Positions 1 through 15,300 of a stretch of DNA of 64,000 bases are shown piece by piece (position 1 is the first letter of the stretch; every line of letters begins with the position of its first letter). The translations under genes and the position numbers were made by a program. The notes beneath the pieces are model-generated. The model worked only from the letters and a program-made list of their open reading frames with translations, ran no database searches and was not told the origin of the DNA. Origin of the DNA: Tubiluchus corallicola (taxonomy: Eukaryota; Priapulida; Priapulimorpha; Priapulimorphida; Tubiluchidae); contig JAQGDQ010002366.1 in the NCBI GenBank assembly GCA_030141605.1, forward strand, positions 304,660-368,659. The letters run 5' to 3'.

Positions 1-325
1 TGACTTATTATCAAGGATATGCCTGTAAGATGGATGAACTGCCAAAGGTGTCTTAGCCACATTTGGATGTATATACATCCTCTCTATGAAGTGAACAGCC
101 ATAGTCAGCATGGCATACGTAATCGCTCAGAGGAAGAATTAAAGTGGTTCACCATCCACTCACTGACCTGCCTCAGTGCTATCTTAATTTCAGTAGCCGA
201 GATGACGTCGATATACCATTGTACCTGCACTTTGCCTTCTCATCTTGACAAATTGAAGTGAATCACTATAAATTGGCTACATGATGTTCAATAACCGAGT
301 TAAATGTATAAATATTAACACTAAC
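1..325. other. MVP intron sequence at window edge
   Basis: This stretch follows the splice donor of the last visible major vault protein exon, so it is read as intron on the minus strand. No vault shoulder-domain or cap-helix sequence could be read in it in any frame. A short open frame on the plus strand at 19-261 has no recognisable family and no splice context. The C-terminal vault exons are expected further left, outside the window. Confidence 0.5.
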
Positions 326-3300
326 CTTATGGAAATCATCAAAAGGCACAGCAGCTACGGAGCCCCTGATACGAGATGCAATAGCCTTGCAAGCATCACC
401 CACAAAATCAGCAACGCTAAAAAGCTTATAGGAATCAGACTCCTTATTTCCCAGATCAAAATGCCTGCAGAAAATTACCTTTATCAGTGATGAATCATTT
501 TTATACTAACGGTAAGGTAGATGGAGATGTGGGACGATACAGTGCTTAGTGTACTCACATCGTAAAAATTATCGTATATTTCAATAGCAAATTTTTTTAG
601 GGTAAGACAAAACACGATTACTCTGTTGAATGTTAAAAAGTAATCATTTGGAATAGTGTACAATTACATGTTTAAAATCCAATATAAATGAGAAGTAAAT
701 TGTTGTTGGTAACAAATAAAATTACCCTGGCATGTAAAATAACACACATTTGGACGTCTTAGAAGTGTTACAGGATACACACACAATAAAACCAAATTTA
801 AAGCAGTTACCAGTTGTATGCCAGCTGAAGCTGCAAGCGGGCATGGTCAGCTGTTTCCACGGTTACTATGTCGGTGAAAAAATCGGGTCCCAGTAGCAAG
901 CATAATGCTTTGATCACATTGGGTTTTTTCGGTTTACCACCTGATAAACTCAGTTGTGTGAATTGCTCATCTGGGTTCAACATTACTTGTTCTGGTCCGA
1001 ATACAACTCTGCAAGTTTTAGGTGTTATTATTACTATGACACTCACTAAAACTCATTCTTCCTTGTAAAGTGGTTGTTTGCAGAGCATAACTCGCTGACC
1101 TTGTGTGTGGTTCAGCGTCACTTGCAGGCAGCACAAGAAAAATCCAAAAGTCACTCGCAGTACAAATGTTAAGGTGTCAACTAACTATTGAATTCTTTCT
1201 TAGCCAGTAGCATTTCAACGTTTACATCATTTTGCTCTAATTAGCAAACAACATTCTCCAAGTTAATTGCGTCTCCAAAAAAATTGTTAAAAACTCTAGA
1301 AATGTGGTTATGCTATTATAATACTAACCACAAAAATTAATACAACGATGCAAATATTCAATGCAATTGACAGTAAAGCAATTTCTTTTATACTTTTTCT
1401 CGAAAATAATCAGAAAAAATTGTGGCATGCACACATCTAGAAAATAATAAAACAGTTTACATATCCCATTATTCTAAGGTAAGAAAAATAACCTAGTAGT
1501 TACTGTGTGTGTTTTACGACCACAATTGAACAATATTGGCCCGAGCAAAACAGCACAAAGAGCCGATTTAATTTTTTCCCCAATAAAGTCAGTTTCAAAT
1601 CTGTTAATCTTATTGAGGCGATCCAGATTGTAAATTTTCTGTAGAGGAATCATGGAACAGCATGCTGCATTGGTTTTCACCTCAAAACACACAGAAGTCA
1701 TTATTTTGAGTCATATATGACCAACATTTGCATGAATGCAGAGTGACCCAAGGTAAATCATGCAATACGGGAAACCTAATAACCTATTTGCCCTCCGAAC
1801 GCTAGTGGAATCAGTGTTACTTTAATTAATCAAAATTTTTACAATGAAACAAAAGGAGACATAGTGCATTAATAGGACTATTTTGTTTCGTGTTGAGTCA
1901 TAGTTTTATATAAAAATATAATTAACCTTACTTTCTAGCACACCATTAGTAACGATTTTTATTATAAAATTGAGATATGTGTAGAAAGGACAAAACAAAT
2001 TGTTTCTATCACATACATGCTCAATGGTTTTTGTGAAAGGGTTTGACATTCGATAAGCATAATAGGACACTTACCCTAGAAACTTTTCTGCAAGAAATTA
2101 AGTAAAGTCAGCTGTTTTTAAAACATTTATAACATTAATAAAAGTACTAGCCAAACCCCACAAAAAGAATTTTGTGCACAAATCAACACACAACCCACAC
2201 CACACCACTCCACCTCATCACACCACACCATACCACTCCACCTCATCGCACCACACCGCACTGCACCACACCATACCACCTACACACCACCTTACACATC
2301 TCTCTTTCTTGCTCTCTCTTCCTCTCTCACTCTCCTGCTCTCTCTCTCTCTCTCTTATTATTATTATTATATAACAAATCAGACCAAGAGATTAATCTAG
2401 CTACCTTGCTTTTTTGTTCTTATAATCATATATTTGTACAGCTGCATTGTGTGGAACTCTGAAAGTAACAACACGAGTTTTATCACGAGTTTGACGCTGT
2501 AACCCTCCCTGACGGTTGCTGCGATCTGCATATGGATCACGTTCCTGTGTTAGCAAATCTTCTACTGCTGGTAACATCTATAAAAAATGTTGCAGATATT
2601 TCAAAGACTGCAGTTAAACAGAAATTAGAAGGAGTACTGAGAATATTGACCACAGCTGTAGGAGGCAGCAATTCAAATTCATTCTTTAGTCAAGTCATAT
2701 TTTAATACAAGCAAGTATTTAATATGCTTAAAAGAGAATCAGCACAATTTTAGTTATGAAATTTTTATCTCAAAAGCTTGTTCTAAGAACGGAATAAAAT
2801 AAGCAATCTACGAATGCTGTTCAGAAGTATAGTTAGTGTGAAAAGCAATGTTAGTGACAATTAAATATATCACAGCTTTAATAATAGTGCACTAATTCAG
2901 AAATTTTTACAGACAGTCTAACCTAAAATTCCATGCGAGTTACACCGATACTACAACCGGAAACTTTTGAAAAACAACTATTAACCCTCACCATCACTGC
3001 TGCAAAGCAGCCACATCCAACTGTTTTATCTAAATTACATAATTTGATTCTGAGACCATCCAACATTACCAAGCCACTTTTCTTAGCAGCTCCAATATGT
3101 TAATAAAGTTTTGAAAATGCAAAACTTAAATGTTTTATCATAACCCTGGCAACTACCCATCATCAACAGAATGCATAGGCCAAAATAAAAATTTATTATA
3201 ACTTGAGCTAAAATGCTATACGTATTTTGATCTTGACCTTGATGTTCAAAATTGCAAATAAATTAAATAAATTGTTAAATAAGAGGCTGCAAAACAACTG

Positions 3301-6300
3301 AAACAGATGACTAAAATATAATTAAATAGCGATTGTAGTTAATGTATAACATACCATCACAGCTATTATACAGCCTGTTAGCTGATTAAATCATGTGAAA
3401 TTTTGACTTGCAAAACCACTTTCAAAATACACCTAAAGCATTTTATTAATAATCTTATTAGGCTGTACATATTCTGTTGATGACAGCAAACTGGATTATG
3501 CTGAAAAAATTAGGTTCTTATTTTCCAAAGCTTCATTAAAATTGTGAAGGTATCTGGCCACTGTTACTGAATCAATTTTTCAGAATTAGAATTTCAAAAT
3601 AACAGATGTACACAATTTATGTGCACGTTCATTGATTAATTGCACCATTTACATTAAATAAAACTACAGGTACCTGATAATTTTACTTAATAACTAACTT
3701 TTACTAAATAACAGTAAGATATCCTTGTAACTTCCAATAGATAAGGCACACCACTTCTTTGTATATGTAGTAATGCATGGTACTGACAAGTACATGAAAC
3801 GGCACCAGTAGCCAAGGGTTAAGTAATCATGCTTTCCAAACATTAGACTTACTGATTTCTCCCAAAGCTCCTCGTCTTGAGACAACATGTATGTTTCTCC
3901 ATTAACTGCTCTAACCTACAAGATAGTCATACAAAAAAATATGTGGAACCTTGACAGAAAAAGAATGGAACATGTTATGAAGTTATATGTACAAAGCAGA
4001 TTAAACAAACATGCTGCCTTGGGTGAGGATGTACGCAAGTGTTTGAATGCACTAAACAATTACTGATAGAAACATTTAACAAAAGTTTTTTATCGCGCGT
4101 TTCAGCTTTTTGCACGTTCCATTCTGGGTTGCTGTCTGTCCTTTTATGGATCTGGTATGCCCTCACCTGCTGCTGAACACTGTCGTAATGCATGTCAATA
4201 ATATTAGTACATTGTGTTATCGTTCTCTCTTCAGCGATGCTCTGAGAATATGTAAAAGGTAAACGAGCTTCTGAACTATAGGGAGCACGATCAGAGAGCA
4301 TATTTTCTATAGCTTGAGGAAGTAACTTATGCCACAAGCACTCATCTTCATTAAGCATGTATGTATGACCTATGACAGCACGTACCTAAATGAACATGTA
4401 CATTTAAATGCTTTTGTTAAAATATTAGGCAAATGTTTACTTAATGGGTGTAATATTTTTGAAAAAATAAGACAAATTTCAAAACTCAAGCTAATGATTG
4501 CAGGAAAGGAGTTTGAAAATAGCAGCAGATATTTATAAATTAAAAAAGCTAAAAGAATTAGATTTTAATCAAAGTTTGTGAAAATTAGTTAAATCTCGCT
4601 GCCAAAATCTTATATTCGTTTAATTAACGTTTAATCTGAGAAAATGGAGATATGCTTGAGATCCAATCAGTGACTATAGTCTGTTCGACTGTCGTCATAC
4701 AAGTTTTATTAGATATTGTGGGAGGTCAACAACGTCTCACAATCTGCTCTTTCATAATACCACCCACCTGATTTTTTTATATTTTGCATAAAAAATGTGG
4801 CTCCAAAGAAAAAGGAAGTATTACATTGTAAAATACTTTTAAAGAAGTCCGCTTTTAAAACATCTCCAGCATGAGAATAGTCTAGTTTCACTTTAATTGG
4901 AAAACTTTTCATTAAGATAAGTATATTACAGTAAGTTCTCGCTTAACGATGCTAATGCCATTCAACAAAAGGCGACATTAAGTGAAACGTCATTAAATGA
5001 AGCCAAGACTTCCATAGAAAGTAATGTAAAAGAATTGAGATACGTTCCAGAGGCAAAAATCAATACTGGTTAAATAATATACTTAAACATTTTAAGAGCT
5101 TTATTCATATTTCTACTGATTAATTTCTTTCTGCTTGCCTGAAACCACCTATATATCTTACTTGCCATTACCTAGCCATAGCGGTCTCTCTTTCGTTAAA
5201 GTTTAAGCCTAGGCAACGGTTAAATAATAAACACTGCAAAGTCAAAGCCAAGTCCTGGGCGAGCTTGGGAATTTTATCTAGATACTTAGTCTAGTTGCTA
5301 TAACAACAGGTTGCATGCATAAAGTTTGCTGATAGGTCTCACTTGATTTAAATGTGTAGCATTTAGTAGTTAGCCCAGAAGCAAAAATGTATATAATAAT
5401 TACACTGTTTACGTTACTAGTGCATTTTTAGAACAGAATAATGTACAGTTTTAATGCATCAAATTAGGTGAAAATGTCGTTGACAAAATCAAAATTTGCC
5501 TTGAGCAAAGTACAAAAATAGTCGTTAAAGTGAAACGTGCATTGTTAAGTGAAAAAGGTGTCAAATGATCAGCATCATTAAAACGAAACATCGCTAAACA
5601 GGAAGACATGAAGCGATTACTGTACTGTAGAAATATTGATAGTAATGTTTACTGAATGGCCGTATAGCACTGACTTTATCAGTAACAATGTGCATTGAAT
5701 AAACTATGGGAGTAGTAAAACATTAAAGACATTTCTAGTTAATAAAGTTGTAGTTAATAAAGTCTTAGATTAATTAACCAACAAAAAATTAATAACCATG
5801 TTCAACATTTCAGATACCTTTCCACTTTTAATGTCACGCACATATATTCCTTCATTCTCATCAAGTGGAATTGCAGTTCGTCTGGCCACGACTTCAACCT
5901 CAACTGGTGGCACATACTCTATTGGTCCTCTGATCATCCACCTGTCACCTGGCTGGCGAGTTTTACCCTAACCAGGAAAAGTCCTTAAACTACTCAGTCT
6001 TAAAAGTTACACATGTACAAAAAAAATGTCAGGTGAAGTGTGTAAATTCTTATATAATTGTATAATTGTCTAGCAAAAGCTACTAGACATCAAGCAGAAA
6101 CTAAGCATAATTAGTAAACATCTAATTTATTTTAAAAGCGGTAAATTTACAAATTCAGAAACAGAAGCTTTTTGCTTAAAAATAGTTATGTTACAACAAC
6201 ATTTTGTGGATACCTTACAGTATATAAAATATTACCGAGTAAAATTTTGAAATAGTTGATTCACAACTCTTGAATATAATAAATTATAAAAGCTATTAAA

Positions 6301-9300
6301 ATTATACAATAACTGGACATACGGCAGTTGCATCACTGAATGACTCATTTGCTCGTAAGATCAGCCCTTCATTTTCACCAAGTATAAATACATTTTGAAT
6401 ACCAGCTTCCAGCTTCTCACCGGGGCGCAAGAAAAATGATTTCTCTCCCTAAATAGAAAAATTCTGTACCAGTAATGTATTTTTATATTTGATGATTAAT
6501 AATGAACATCATTTTGTTGTGATAGTGAAAAAATCAAACAATTATTGTAAAACTTAAAAATAACTTATAGTCATTGCATTTTTTGTCTGTTGGTCAAGTT
6601 TTCAAATTTTTTCAGGTTTAAGGAGCAACTGCCACAATTTTTATGTTATAATATTGACATCTGTTCTTCAGTTTCTAATGTTAAGATGTTATGCCATTTG
6701 GAAGTATGTAAATACTAGCTCCATGGCAGGTCACTGGCTACAGTAGGCAGCTGAAATCAGTGCCACATTTATCAATCCATGAGCACTGTTCACAGACTCA
6801 ACATTTCAATATTTAGACTAGATAACTTCAAAATTTTAGAATCTGCTATTAGTGAATTTAATTTGCAAGTATTTGAATTTGTGAGTACTTCGAATTTTTG
6901 AGAAACTCTTTAGATAAAGCTGGAGTAATGTTCATCAACTTTCTTTTCCCCCACAATTATTTTGAGAAGCTCGTTTACAGTGTTGAACATGTGTTGCTGC
7001 AAAGGTTTATCCTATTGCCAAGCACAGGCAAGAGTCAGAAAATGTAGAGTGTAGAAATAGCCTAACTATAATTTTCTGTCATTTGACAATGTACTGCACA
7101 ATCTACAAGTTTTAAATTAAAAATCGTTGTTTGCTTTTCACCGAGTGTGATTTTAGACTTTTGTAATGGTCTGTATCCATTAAATTTTCATTAGGTAAGA
7201 ATCGTGCTCGTGACAGACCAAAGGTGAAAGCGTGCAGTTGGTACAACAGATCACTGTGTTTGAATAACTAGACCCGTGTGTATACTTAAGTGGATGCTGG
7301 CATTTATTTTCTAAAAGTAAATAAGTAATAAATTTAGTGAAATGTCAATTCTATTTTACCTCTTAAGGTATAAACTACGTTTATACAGTTTAGTTTTGGT
7401 TTTAACTGGTATGCATGTTGTGTCTGTTTATGTCTTTATCATTACATTACTGGTAATTGCCACATGCACCATGTCAGCCAAAATGAATGTTAACAATATG
7501 AGTGAATATTTTAAATAAACAAGTGAAAGATTGAATAAAATAAACAAATAAATAAATAGACAAACATGATAAGACAAACACACAAACAGATAATTTCATA
7601 ATAAACAAATGAATGAGTAAACTAAAAAATGAACAACCAAACAAACAAACAACAAATGTGCAGATAAAATTAGGGCGAAGAGGTCGATGTGGTGTGAATT
7701 CAATGCAATGTCAGACATGGAAATGTAAAGTAATGGTAAACTACAATTTTTAAATAATATGTGATGATTGTGTTGAGCAAAATCTTAACTCAACTAACAC
7801 GTATTTATACCTTCACTAGTCGTTTTTTGCCTAGCTGAGGTTTGCCATCATTTCCAATAGGATCGACGATAACGCAGTATTGCCTGTTACTTAATGTTGT
7901 TATATTAACTTCACCTACAACCTAAAACAGGTGAATGACTCATTAATACACATTAAATATAAATGAGGTAAAGAGAATAAGCAGGTCATTGTGTTACTCG
8001 CCCATGAATAACTCTATAGAGCCATTCAGTTTGTATAGGATTGTACCACTTTGCCAAAGAAGACTCTCCTCAATGCTGAATATCCATAGAAAATGTCACT
8101 TTTATTGCCAAATTTCTTCCAGATATTTAACGTTTTCTTCCTGTGTGATATTATAAATTGGCAAGGTACATTCAATCTGTAATAATGTAATTAAAACTAA
8201 TGAAATTTAACATTGCAGGTTTCCAAAGTAATTATATCATATTGTACATATATTTTAAACCCAAGCAAAATTCCAAAATAGATCTATATAGATAGATTCA
8301 TACATACATTTTTGGCTCTTTTAGTGGCTTCTGTCTGATTCAATGTCTACATTCTAACAGTTTAACCATTCACACACACCTGCTCATGCTAACTAACTTG
8401 CCTCATCACCTAGCATTCTACTCCTTATAAGTTCTACCACTAGGTGGTGCCACCTAACAATGCACAAATTTTCTGCAAAATCATCATCATTTAACAGTTT
8501 GATAGCCAAGATTCAGAACACAGTTCGTCATGTAGTCTCCTTATTTATGTAATTCAAAACTTTGACATTTACTCATTGTGAGATAGACAATGCACATTAA
8601 ACTTTCACAAATTTGGATTCCACGTCAACTGTAAATGTGTGTCTATAATGCAGGGGTGACCACACTTTTTCAGCTTGTGAGGTACTTATAAAATGACCAA
8701 GTCAAAATGATCTACCTACTACAAAAATGCAAAACATATATTTATTTATGAATATGTTTGTATGATATAAGTGGTTGTACCTTGCATAACTGCACGAACC
8801 CTTATTGCACAATACAACTCTCTACATTTTTTGGCTACTTTCTTGGTCCAGCTCTCAGACTAATTTTTATACCCTTTCTTAAGTTTAGTAGAAATAAATT
8901 ACAGGTTAGCTTGGTTGAATTTTACAGCAGCTGCTTGGCGCACCAAAAAGAAGACTGGGCCAGCCAATCCGCTGGTCTGACAATACAAGCCTCGAGACTG
9001 GCTGGCTGGCCTTCATACGAGCCAATCAGATTGCTTCTCACATTTCTTGCACATTTGGGCATTTCAGTGGTGGCTTTACATCGCTTTTTTGTGTTCCAAG
9101 TGAGCATTGCAAAATTTCACCATGTCTGACAGGGACTTTAATTAAAATTTCCTTAGCGAGTCTGATTCTCCCAGCCTAGCAGTGAACCTGACACGGAAAC
9201 CAGCGAAAACAACCAGTGGAGTATACAATGTAGCTATTTTCTTGAAAAATAAGTGCATGCGATCTACCCACACTATCTTTGTGATTGACTAGTAGATGTA

Positions 9301-12300
9301 ATGGGCACCCCTGCTAAAACTACAGCTAGCTTATTTGCGTTGTTTCAGCCAAGTTTTTATATCGTCTTGTATCATACAGATGAAGCATGGCCACGAGACC
9401 AAAAATTTATTTCCGTTTGGAATTCCACTCCACAATTACAATGTGGCATCTGTGATATGCACCAGCTGAACGTCTTTAACTTACATTTAATCTGCCTTTG
9501 CTGTTCACATAAGTTTGTTTATTGGCTAACCTTAAAGGAAGAACCAACCCTCGAACAACACTTATTGCATTTTAATATATAATTAAAAATATTGAAATCA
9601 CCACACAATATAAGCACATAGAATGCTCTGCTTATAAATGTAACAGAAATTTAAATATTTTTTATCTCCGCCAAACGATAGTCGCTGCCAGCATATTTGA
9701 AAAAAATGAAGTAAGCTGGTGACTGCTGGGCAGCGTGAATGCTGTGAAGGTAAACTGTGATGAAGGTACGCATTGAGAAATTTCTACAGTTCACTCAAAA
9801 GTTCGTTATTCTACCATTGTATTTAACTGTGTTTATGTAAAAATTAGTCACTGGATCAATTATGATCAAGTTTACGTTGGTTACATAGCTTTAATCCACG
9901 GGATTATACCGTAAAATGTGTAAGTAGTGTACATTAATTGTACAGAATTTTGTTGACTTTTAGACACGCATGTAAACTTGCAAGCATATAACAGGTACCG
10001 GGTGGGTTACTTAGATTATAGAATTGGCTCTATAAATCAAAAAAATATTATTGAAACACCGGGCAGAGCAAATGCCTATAATGAGCGAAAATCGGATGAT
10101 GCCATTTTTCGTCTAAGATGAGAGTTTTCAAAAGTAATTCTTGAAAGAGTTGCCACAGTTCGTTAGTTTTTTTTTACTTTAATAAGCTGGAGATCTTGAG
10201 GGAATTTTGCGTTTTCACTTTGAAACAGTGCAACCAAAAGCACTAACTGCAATTTTTTACGCCATAAACCGTACATACCTGGGTGCTCTTAAGTTGTTTT
10301 ATATTTAATCTACAGATGACTGGATAATGCTACAGTAAAGGACAGAGAGCAGGGGAAAGAGAGGAACAGGGATGAGCATGACAAAATGCAAAAAACTCTG
10401 AAACAGGCCGGGGTTTGGGGGCCGCCTAGGCCCCAATGGGGTTGAGGGGGGCATTCAAGGGGGCGAAGCCCCCTTTGGAGCCAGCAACAAATTGCAATTT
10501 TGTGACCGTAGAGAACCTCTAAGTGAACTTAAAATATCAATTACCTTGTTTCATGCATAATTTAAAATACCCAACTATCAAGGATACATGATACATATGA
10601 TTGTGGAGTTTAAAAAAATTAACAAATTTTATTTTGTATATATTTTGATGCCTATATTTCATAAATTATAAAATTAAACTTGGTTTTATTCAAATTACGC
10701 TTTGGCGGTTGTTTGTGTCTGGAGGCCTCAAAGTTTCACATTTGTCAGCAATGAAGATATGCCGCATTGCTGTAAAAGGCATGCTACAAAGCGTACAGAT
10801 TAACAAATAAACGATATCTACGCTTTATTTGACCTATTTTAGCCAAAATTTTTCAGCAATTTTAACATCTAGGAGATAAAAGGTAAGCTGAATAAATACC
10901 TCGAAAAAATGCTACTGAAAGTTTTGATTACAATTTCGACGAAAACGAGTTCCAACCCCGAAAATTTTTTTCAACAAATTTACGCGATTTACAAAAATGA
11001 CACTACTGGTCTTCCAAAAACTCGGAATTCCGCATATCCGCGGAAAATTCTCATCTCTGGAGGAAGTCAGAAAGGGGGAGATAGATTCTACTGAAGTAAG
11101 GTAAATCATAATGTAAAAATAGCTTTATGTGGAATTATTCCTGTTTTTTCAAATTTCATATCATTTTATACTTTAAAATATAATTTGATAAATAAGAAGT
11201 AAACAGGATATGTTTGCTGCACCATCGCAAAAATGATGTGGGGTGCATAAAAGTAATAAAGCACAAACTCTGCCATTTATTACAAATTATTCATTTTCAG
11301 AATTTCATATGTTATGCGGCTATTGACTGTTCAAGTACGTTAATAATGTTGAAGTTTCCACAATGGCAGCCTTGATCATTTCTAAATTGTATAGAAAGTG
11401 CATGTACCGCTTCATAAACGTGAGGAATGTGTGTTTCGGTGTCATTGAATGTAATCAGCCACTCCTCACCGTTCTTGCGAAGTATTCCAAAATCATCAGT
11501 AAATGTTCTGACTGCTCGAACATGCAGAGCTCTCTGTAATAATATACCACTCTCTCAATATCAAAGAATTTCTTCACAATTTATCTATGTTTCGAACTGA
11601 ACGCATTTCAGTGTGATGTTAAAGTGCCAATATTTTTCAACTTTTTCTTTCTATTCCTGGAGGTGCACAAGAAAATCCAGAATTATAAATCATCATAATT
11701 ATTTTATAGTTTGAAACGAAAACACATGAGAACGTGGACTTGTTGACATACACAGTATTAACAGCAGCTACAGTATCTTCTTTTACTAACAATAACTTAA
11801 TTGTTATTAAAAACAACCTGTCAATGTTCCCATATAAAGCAGAACCATTCTACATAGTTACCCATCTTAAAAGATTATAAAAGATTTTATGTAGCAAATT
11901 AAAAACTGTCGTAACAGAACTTTGACATATGTAATGTTCACCATGTCATCGATTACAAATGAGGCACTAATTCAAACGAACGTTTAGCAAAGCTACTGAA
12001 ATCAGAAAAAAGGCAACCCATTTTAAGTTAAATGATTTCATATCACCTTCTCTGTGAGAATGTATGCCTGGACTATATCAACTACTTCTTCATGTGCACC
12101 AGGGAGGTATGCTCCAGTCTTCTTCACCAGCCATTCCTCACCTACAGAAAATGAAAACTACATTTAATAACGTTGTCAAGTTAGCTTATTAGCATTGAAA
12201 ATCGTTAGTTTAAAAATCATTCACTTGTCAATTTATCAAGTCTGCCATTTAAGAATAATAATAAACATGTAATAAAAAGTGAAAACTTAGGTTAATGTTA

Positions 12301-15300
12301 GCTAACTTAGAAAACTTAACTACCAACAACAATTTACCAGTAACCCGATCGTTTCCATCTCTGTCCTTAGCTTCTTTCTTTGCTCGAAGTCTTATGGCCT
12401 GATTATTTTTTACAATAACAGCAGTAATAGTTTCTTCCACTACAACTTCTTTACGTGGATAATATGTACCTGCAAATATGCTAAACCTATACCAACAACT
12501 AATCCATAAAAATTAATTTTATTGCACGAAATTGCACCAGTTATTGAACCCATAATTTAATTAAACAATTTATAGTTTCATGAATAACATTTATATTCGA
12601 CAGGCAAAATTTTTTAGCTACACCATCAGGCATGCAAAACAGAACTAACATTATGATGCTTATTATACTAATATTACCTATTAGTGTACTAGAGATGTTA
12701 ACAGCATAAATATCAATAAAAACGCTTAATAAAAAGGAAATCAATTTTTTATGTTTCAGAGAACTTAACTTACCAGGTCCCTCAAACAGCCATTCATCAC
12801 CAGCTACTCTCTTTGTCCCATCAGCACTTTCAAAATCCAATACCGCACGTAGTCTTAAAGCTTTGTTAGCTGTAACTACGGTCAGGGGTGTAACTACCTG
12901 TTATCAGCAATAAATAATTAAAAATATGACTATGAAGGTCACAGGAAATCTGCACTTTAAACACAACTTAATTAAAATATGTTAATATTACAAAGTTGCA
13001 ATTTATGACAAGTTATGATGATTGTAATGCAGATGAACCTATAAAATGAACATGTGAATGCTAGAATGTGTACAGTGTTTTTACTTACACTTGTGTGTAT
13101 ACTGTTAAGAGATTCATGCATTTGCAGCACAATAACCAAAAATGCCATTAAATGCTATTTTGCACAAGTCTTTTTTCGCTTTTATTATCTGTGCTCAAAT
13201 AAACTTTTACACAAGGTTGAGGTGTCTCACTTGTCTCTTTACAAATTTCCATCTGGCATGCCACAAACCTCAGCAGAGACATATGTATACATCTGTAAAA
13301 GTCTTACGGATGTATATTTTGATCCATTTCCCTACTTTGACTACTGCCTTGTCACAGTTTATGAAAAACACTTAGTCTGTACATCAAACTTTACCTTAGC
13401 TATTCTTACATGTAGAAGTCACAACTTCATTTGTGCTTGTTGGATAACAGGTGATGTAGGAGTTGTATAATGATCCCACTATAAGCATTAAATTCCTGTC
13501 ATATGAGTTAGCCATGAACACTTTCAAAAAATTACTTAACACAAGTCTACTGTAACAGGGCTCTCTATCCGCAAAAAATTTCAAATTTACGGCAGACATA
13601 CATATGTTAAAAAAACCTAATCACATCAAGATTCTTCAACCCGATCAACTGAGGTCAACGGTCACCATACTGTTGGTCACCATCAATGGTCACCATCACA
13701 CCATGGTACGATCTCGAAAGATGGACAGTTATACAGAAAAAAGTTACTAAACATCAGGGGTTAAAAGCTTTAACTTATAATCACAATGGAACATTACATT
13801 TTTAAAGGTCTTTTTCCAGGTAAAAGGTAAATTTCTAAATGGAGCTAGCTTCTTCAAGAAGTCGGTTTCAATGGCGAGTTAAAAAGTAAGTCAATGGAAG
13901 TTTTACATGAAATGATCAACATTTTATCAATAAGTTTGTTCACAACACCAAAGCTATTTGTTTGAACAGTAAGGAAACAACCACCCCACCCAAAGAGTTC
14001 CTACTTTACCTAACGGTCAATAAATGTTGTACTTTGTACAGATGAAATACAATACACTCATAAAGCACAAGTCTGACTATATTGACATTCTGTATCTTGG
14101 CAACATAGCTGCATGCACAACTCTAATATACAAGCCCACTCAAGTTAACATAATGTTTAATTTATGCATTACCTAGTTACCATATACAGCCTGTAGTACA
14201 ATAACTGATTAACAATGAAGGAGATAATGAATGTATTACACACAGAGAAATTATTAACTTATTATACAGGCAAAGTTTTTCCAGTCAAATGTGAACGTTC
14301 ATAACATCATCATATATGTTATAGGCAATTCAGATGAGACCATACGATCTTTCTTATGACACCAAGAACTACTCATCCAAATTTAGACAATAATCAATTC
14401 AAATTCGTCTTGATACATGAAAAATGACATAGGTCATACAAACGTGACAAAAGATTTGAAAATGAGAAGAATATTATTTCTATGATTTTTCAATTTCATA
14501 GGTCCACATTTTTGCACAATAAATGCACACTTTTGCTATCTACTGCTTTAGCTTGATTTTCATAAAGTAAAACACAGCTGAAACTGATAAATGTTTGCAA
14601 TTATGATCGTTGGCATTTTTGGTCTTGCTACCAAGAGTTCTTCCACTAGGCGAGAGAAATGGCTAGCATTTTACTGAATACACATGTAAAAAGGTGTTAC
14701 CTTATTTATATATGCAAAGGACAGAAACCTACACCACTGCATGATACGATGAGATACTCAAGATTGATTGTACATAAGAATTTACAGTTCAATACAACAC
14801 GTACAAAATATACTAAAAACAGACTTGAAGAAACCAAATTGAACAAGAAATTTTAAAAGCAATTAAAAAATATTACAATAGCTTTAATGTAATATATTAC
14901 CTGCTTCAAACGTTCCCCGGGATAAAGAGGAAATGGATCACGGGCTAAACGTACTTCCAGATCAGCATGCTGTAATCTAGCTTGCCCGAATTTGTCAAGC
15001 ACTGGTTTTCCATCCTTGTCAATAACAACAGGATTTTCTACGACACAGTAATGACGAGGTGGTACGACTACCATCTGCTCCGGACCCAGTAAAACTCTAA
15101 AAAGTAATTTAAAGAATGGAGTATTTACATTTTTAAAATATTATATAAATCTTGCAAAATGCATACCAATCATGAGATCTACCTAAAAGTTGTTCAGTGA
15201 GGAAAGCAGGCACCTACACAAAATTTTAAAATTTATAAATATTGTGTTACAGTAGCTTTGCAAAATTAAGGAAGCACATTTCAGTGACACACGTTCCTCA

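Noticed and set aside
1474-1701. Minus-strand frame containing LLGPILF, briefly suggestive of MVP
   Set aside because: The neighbouring MVP exons already join perfectly in phase and sequence, leaving no missing segment for it to supply.
13054-13470. Plus-strand frame of about 135 codons with a hydrophobic start, inside an MVP intron
   Set aside because: It looks like a signal peptide at first, but lacks any recognised domain and overlaps another open frame. Frames of this length can arise by chance in this DNA.
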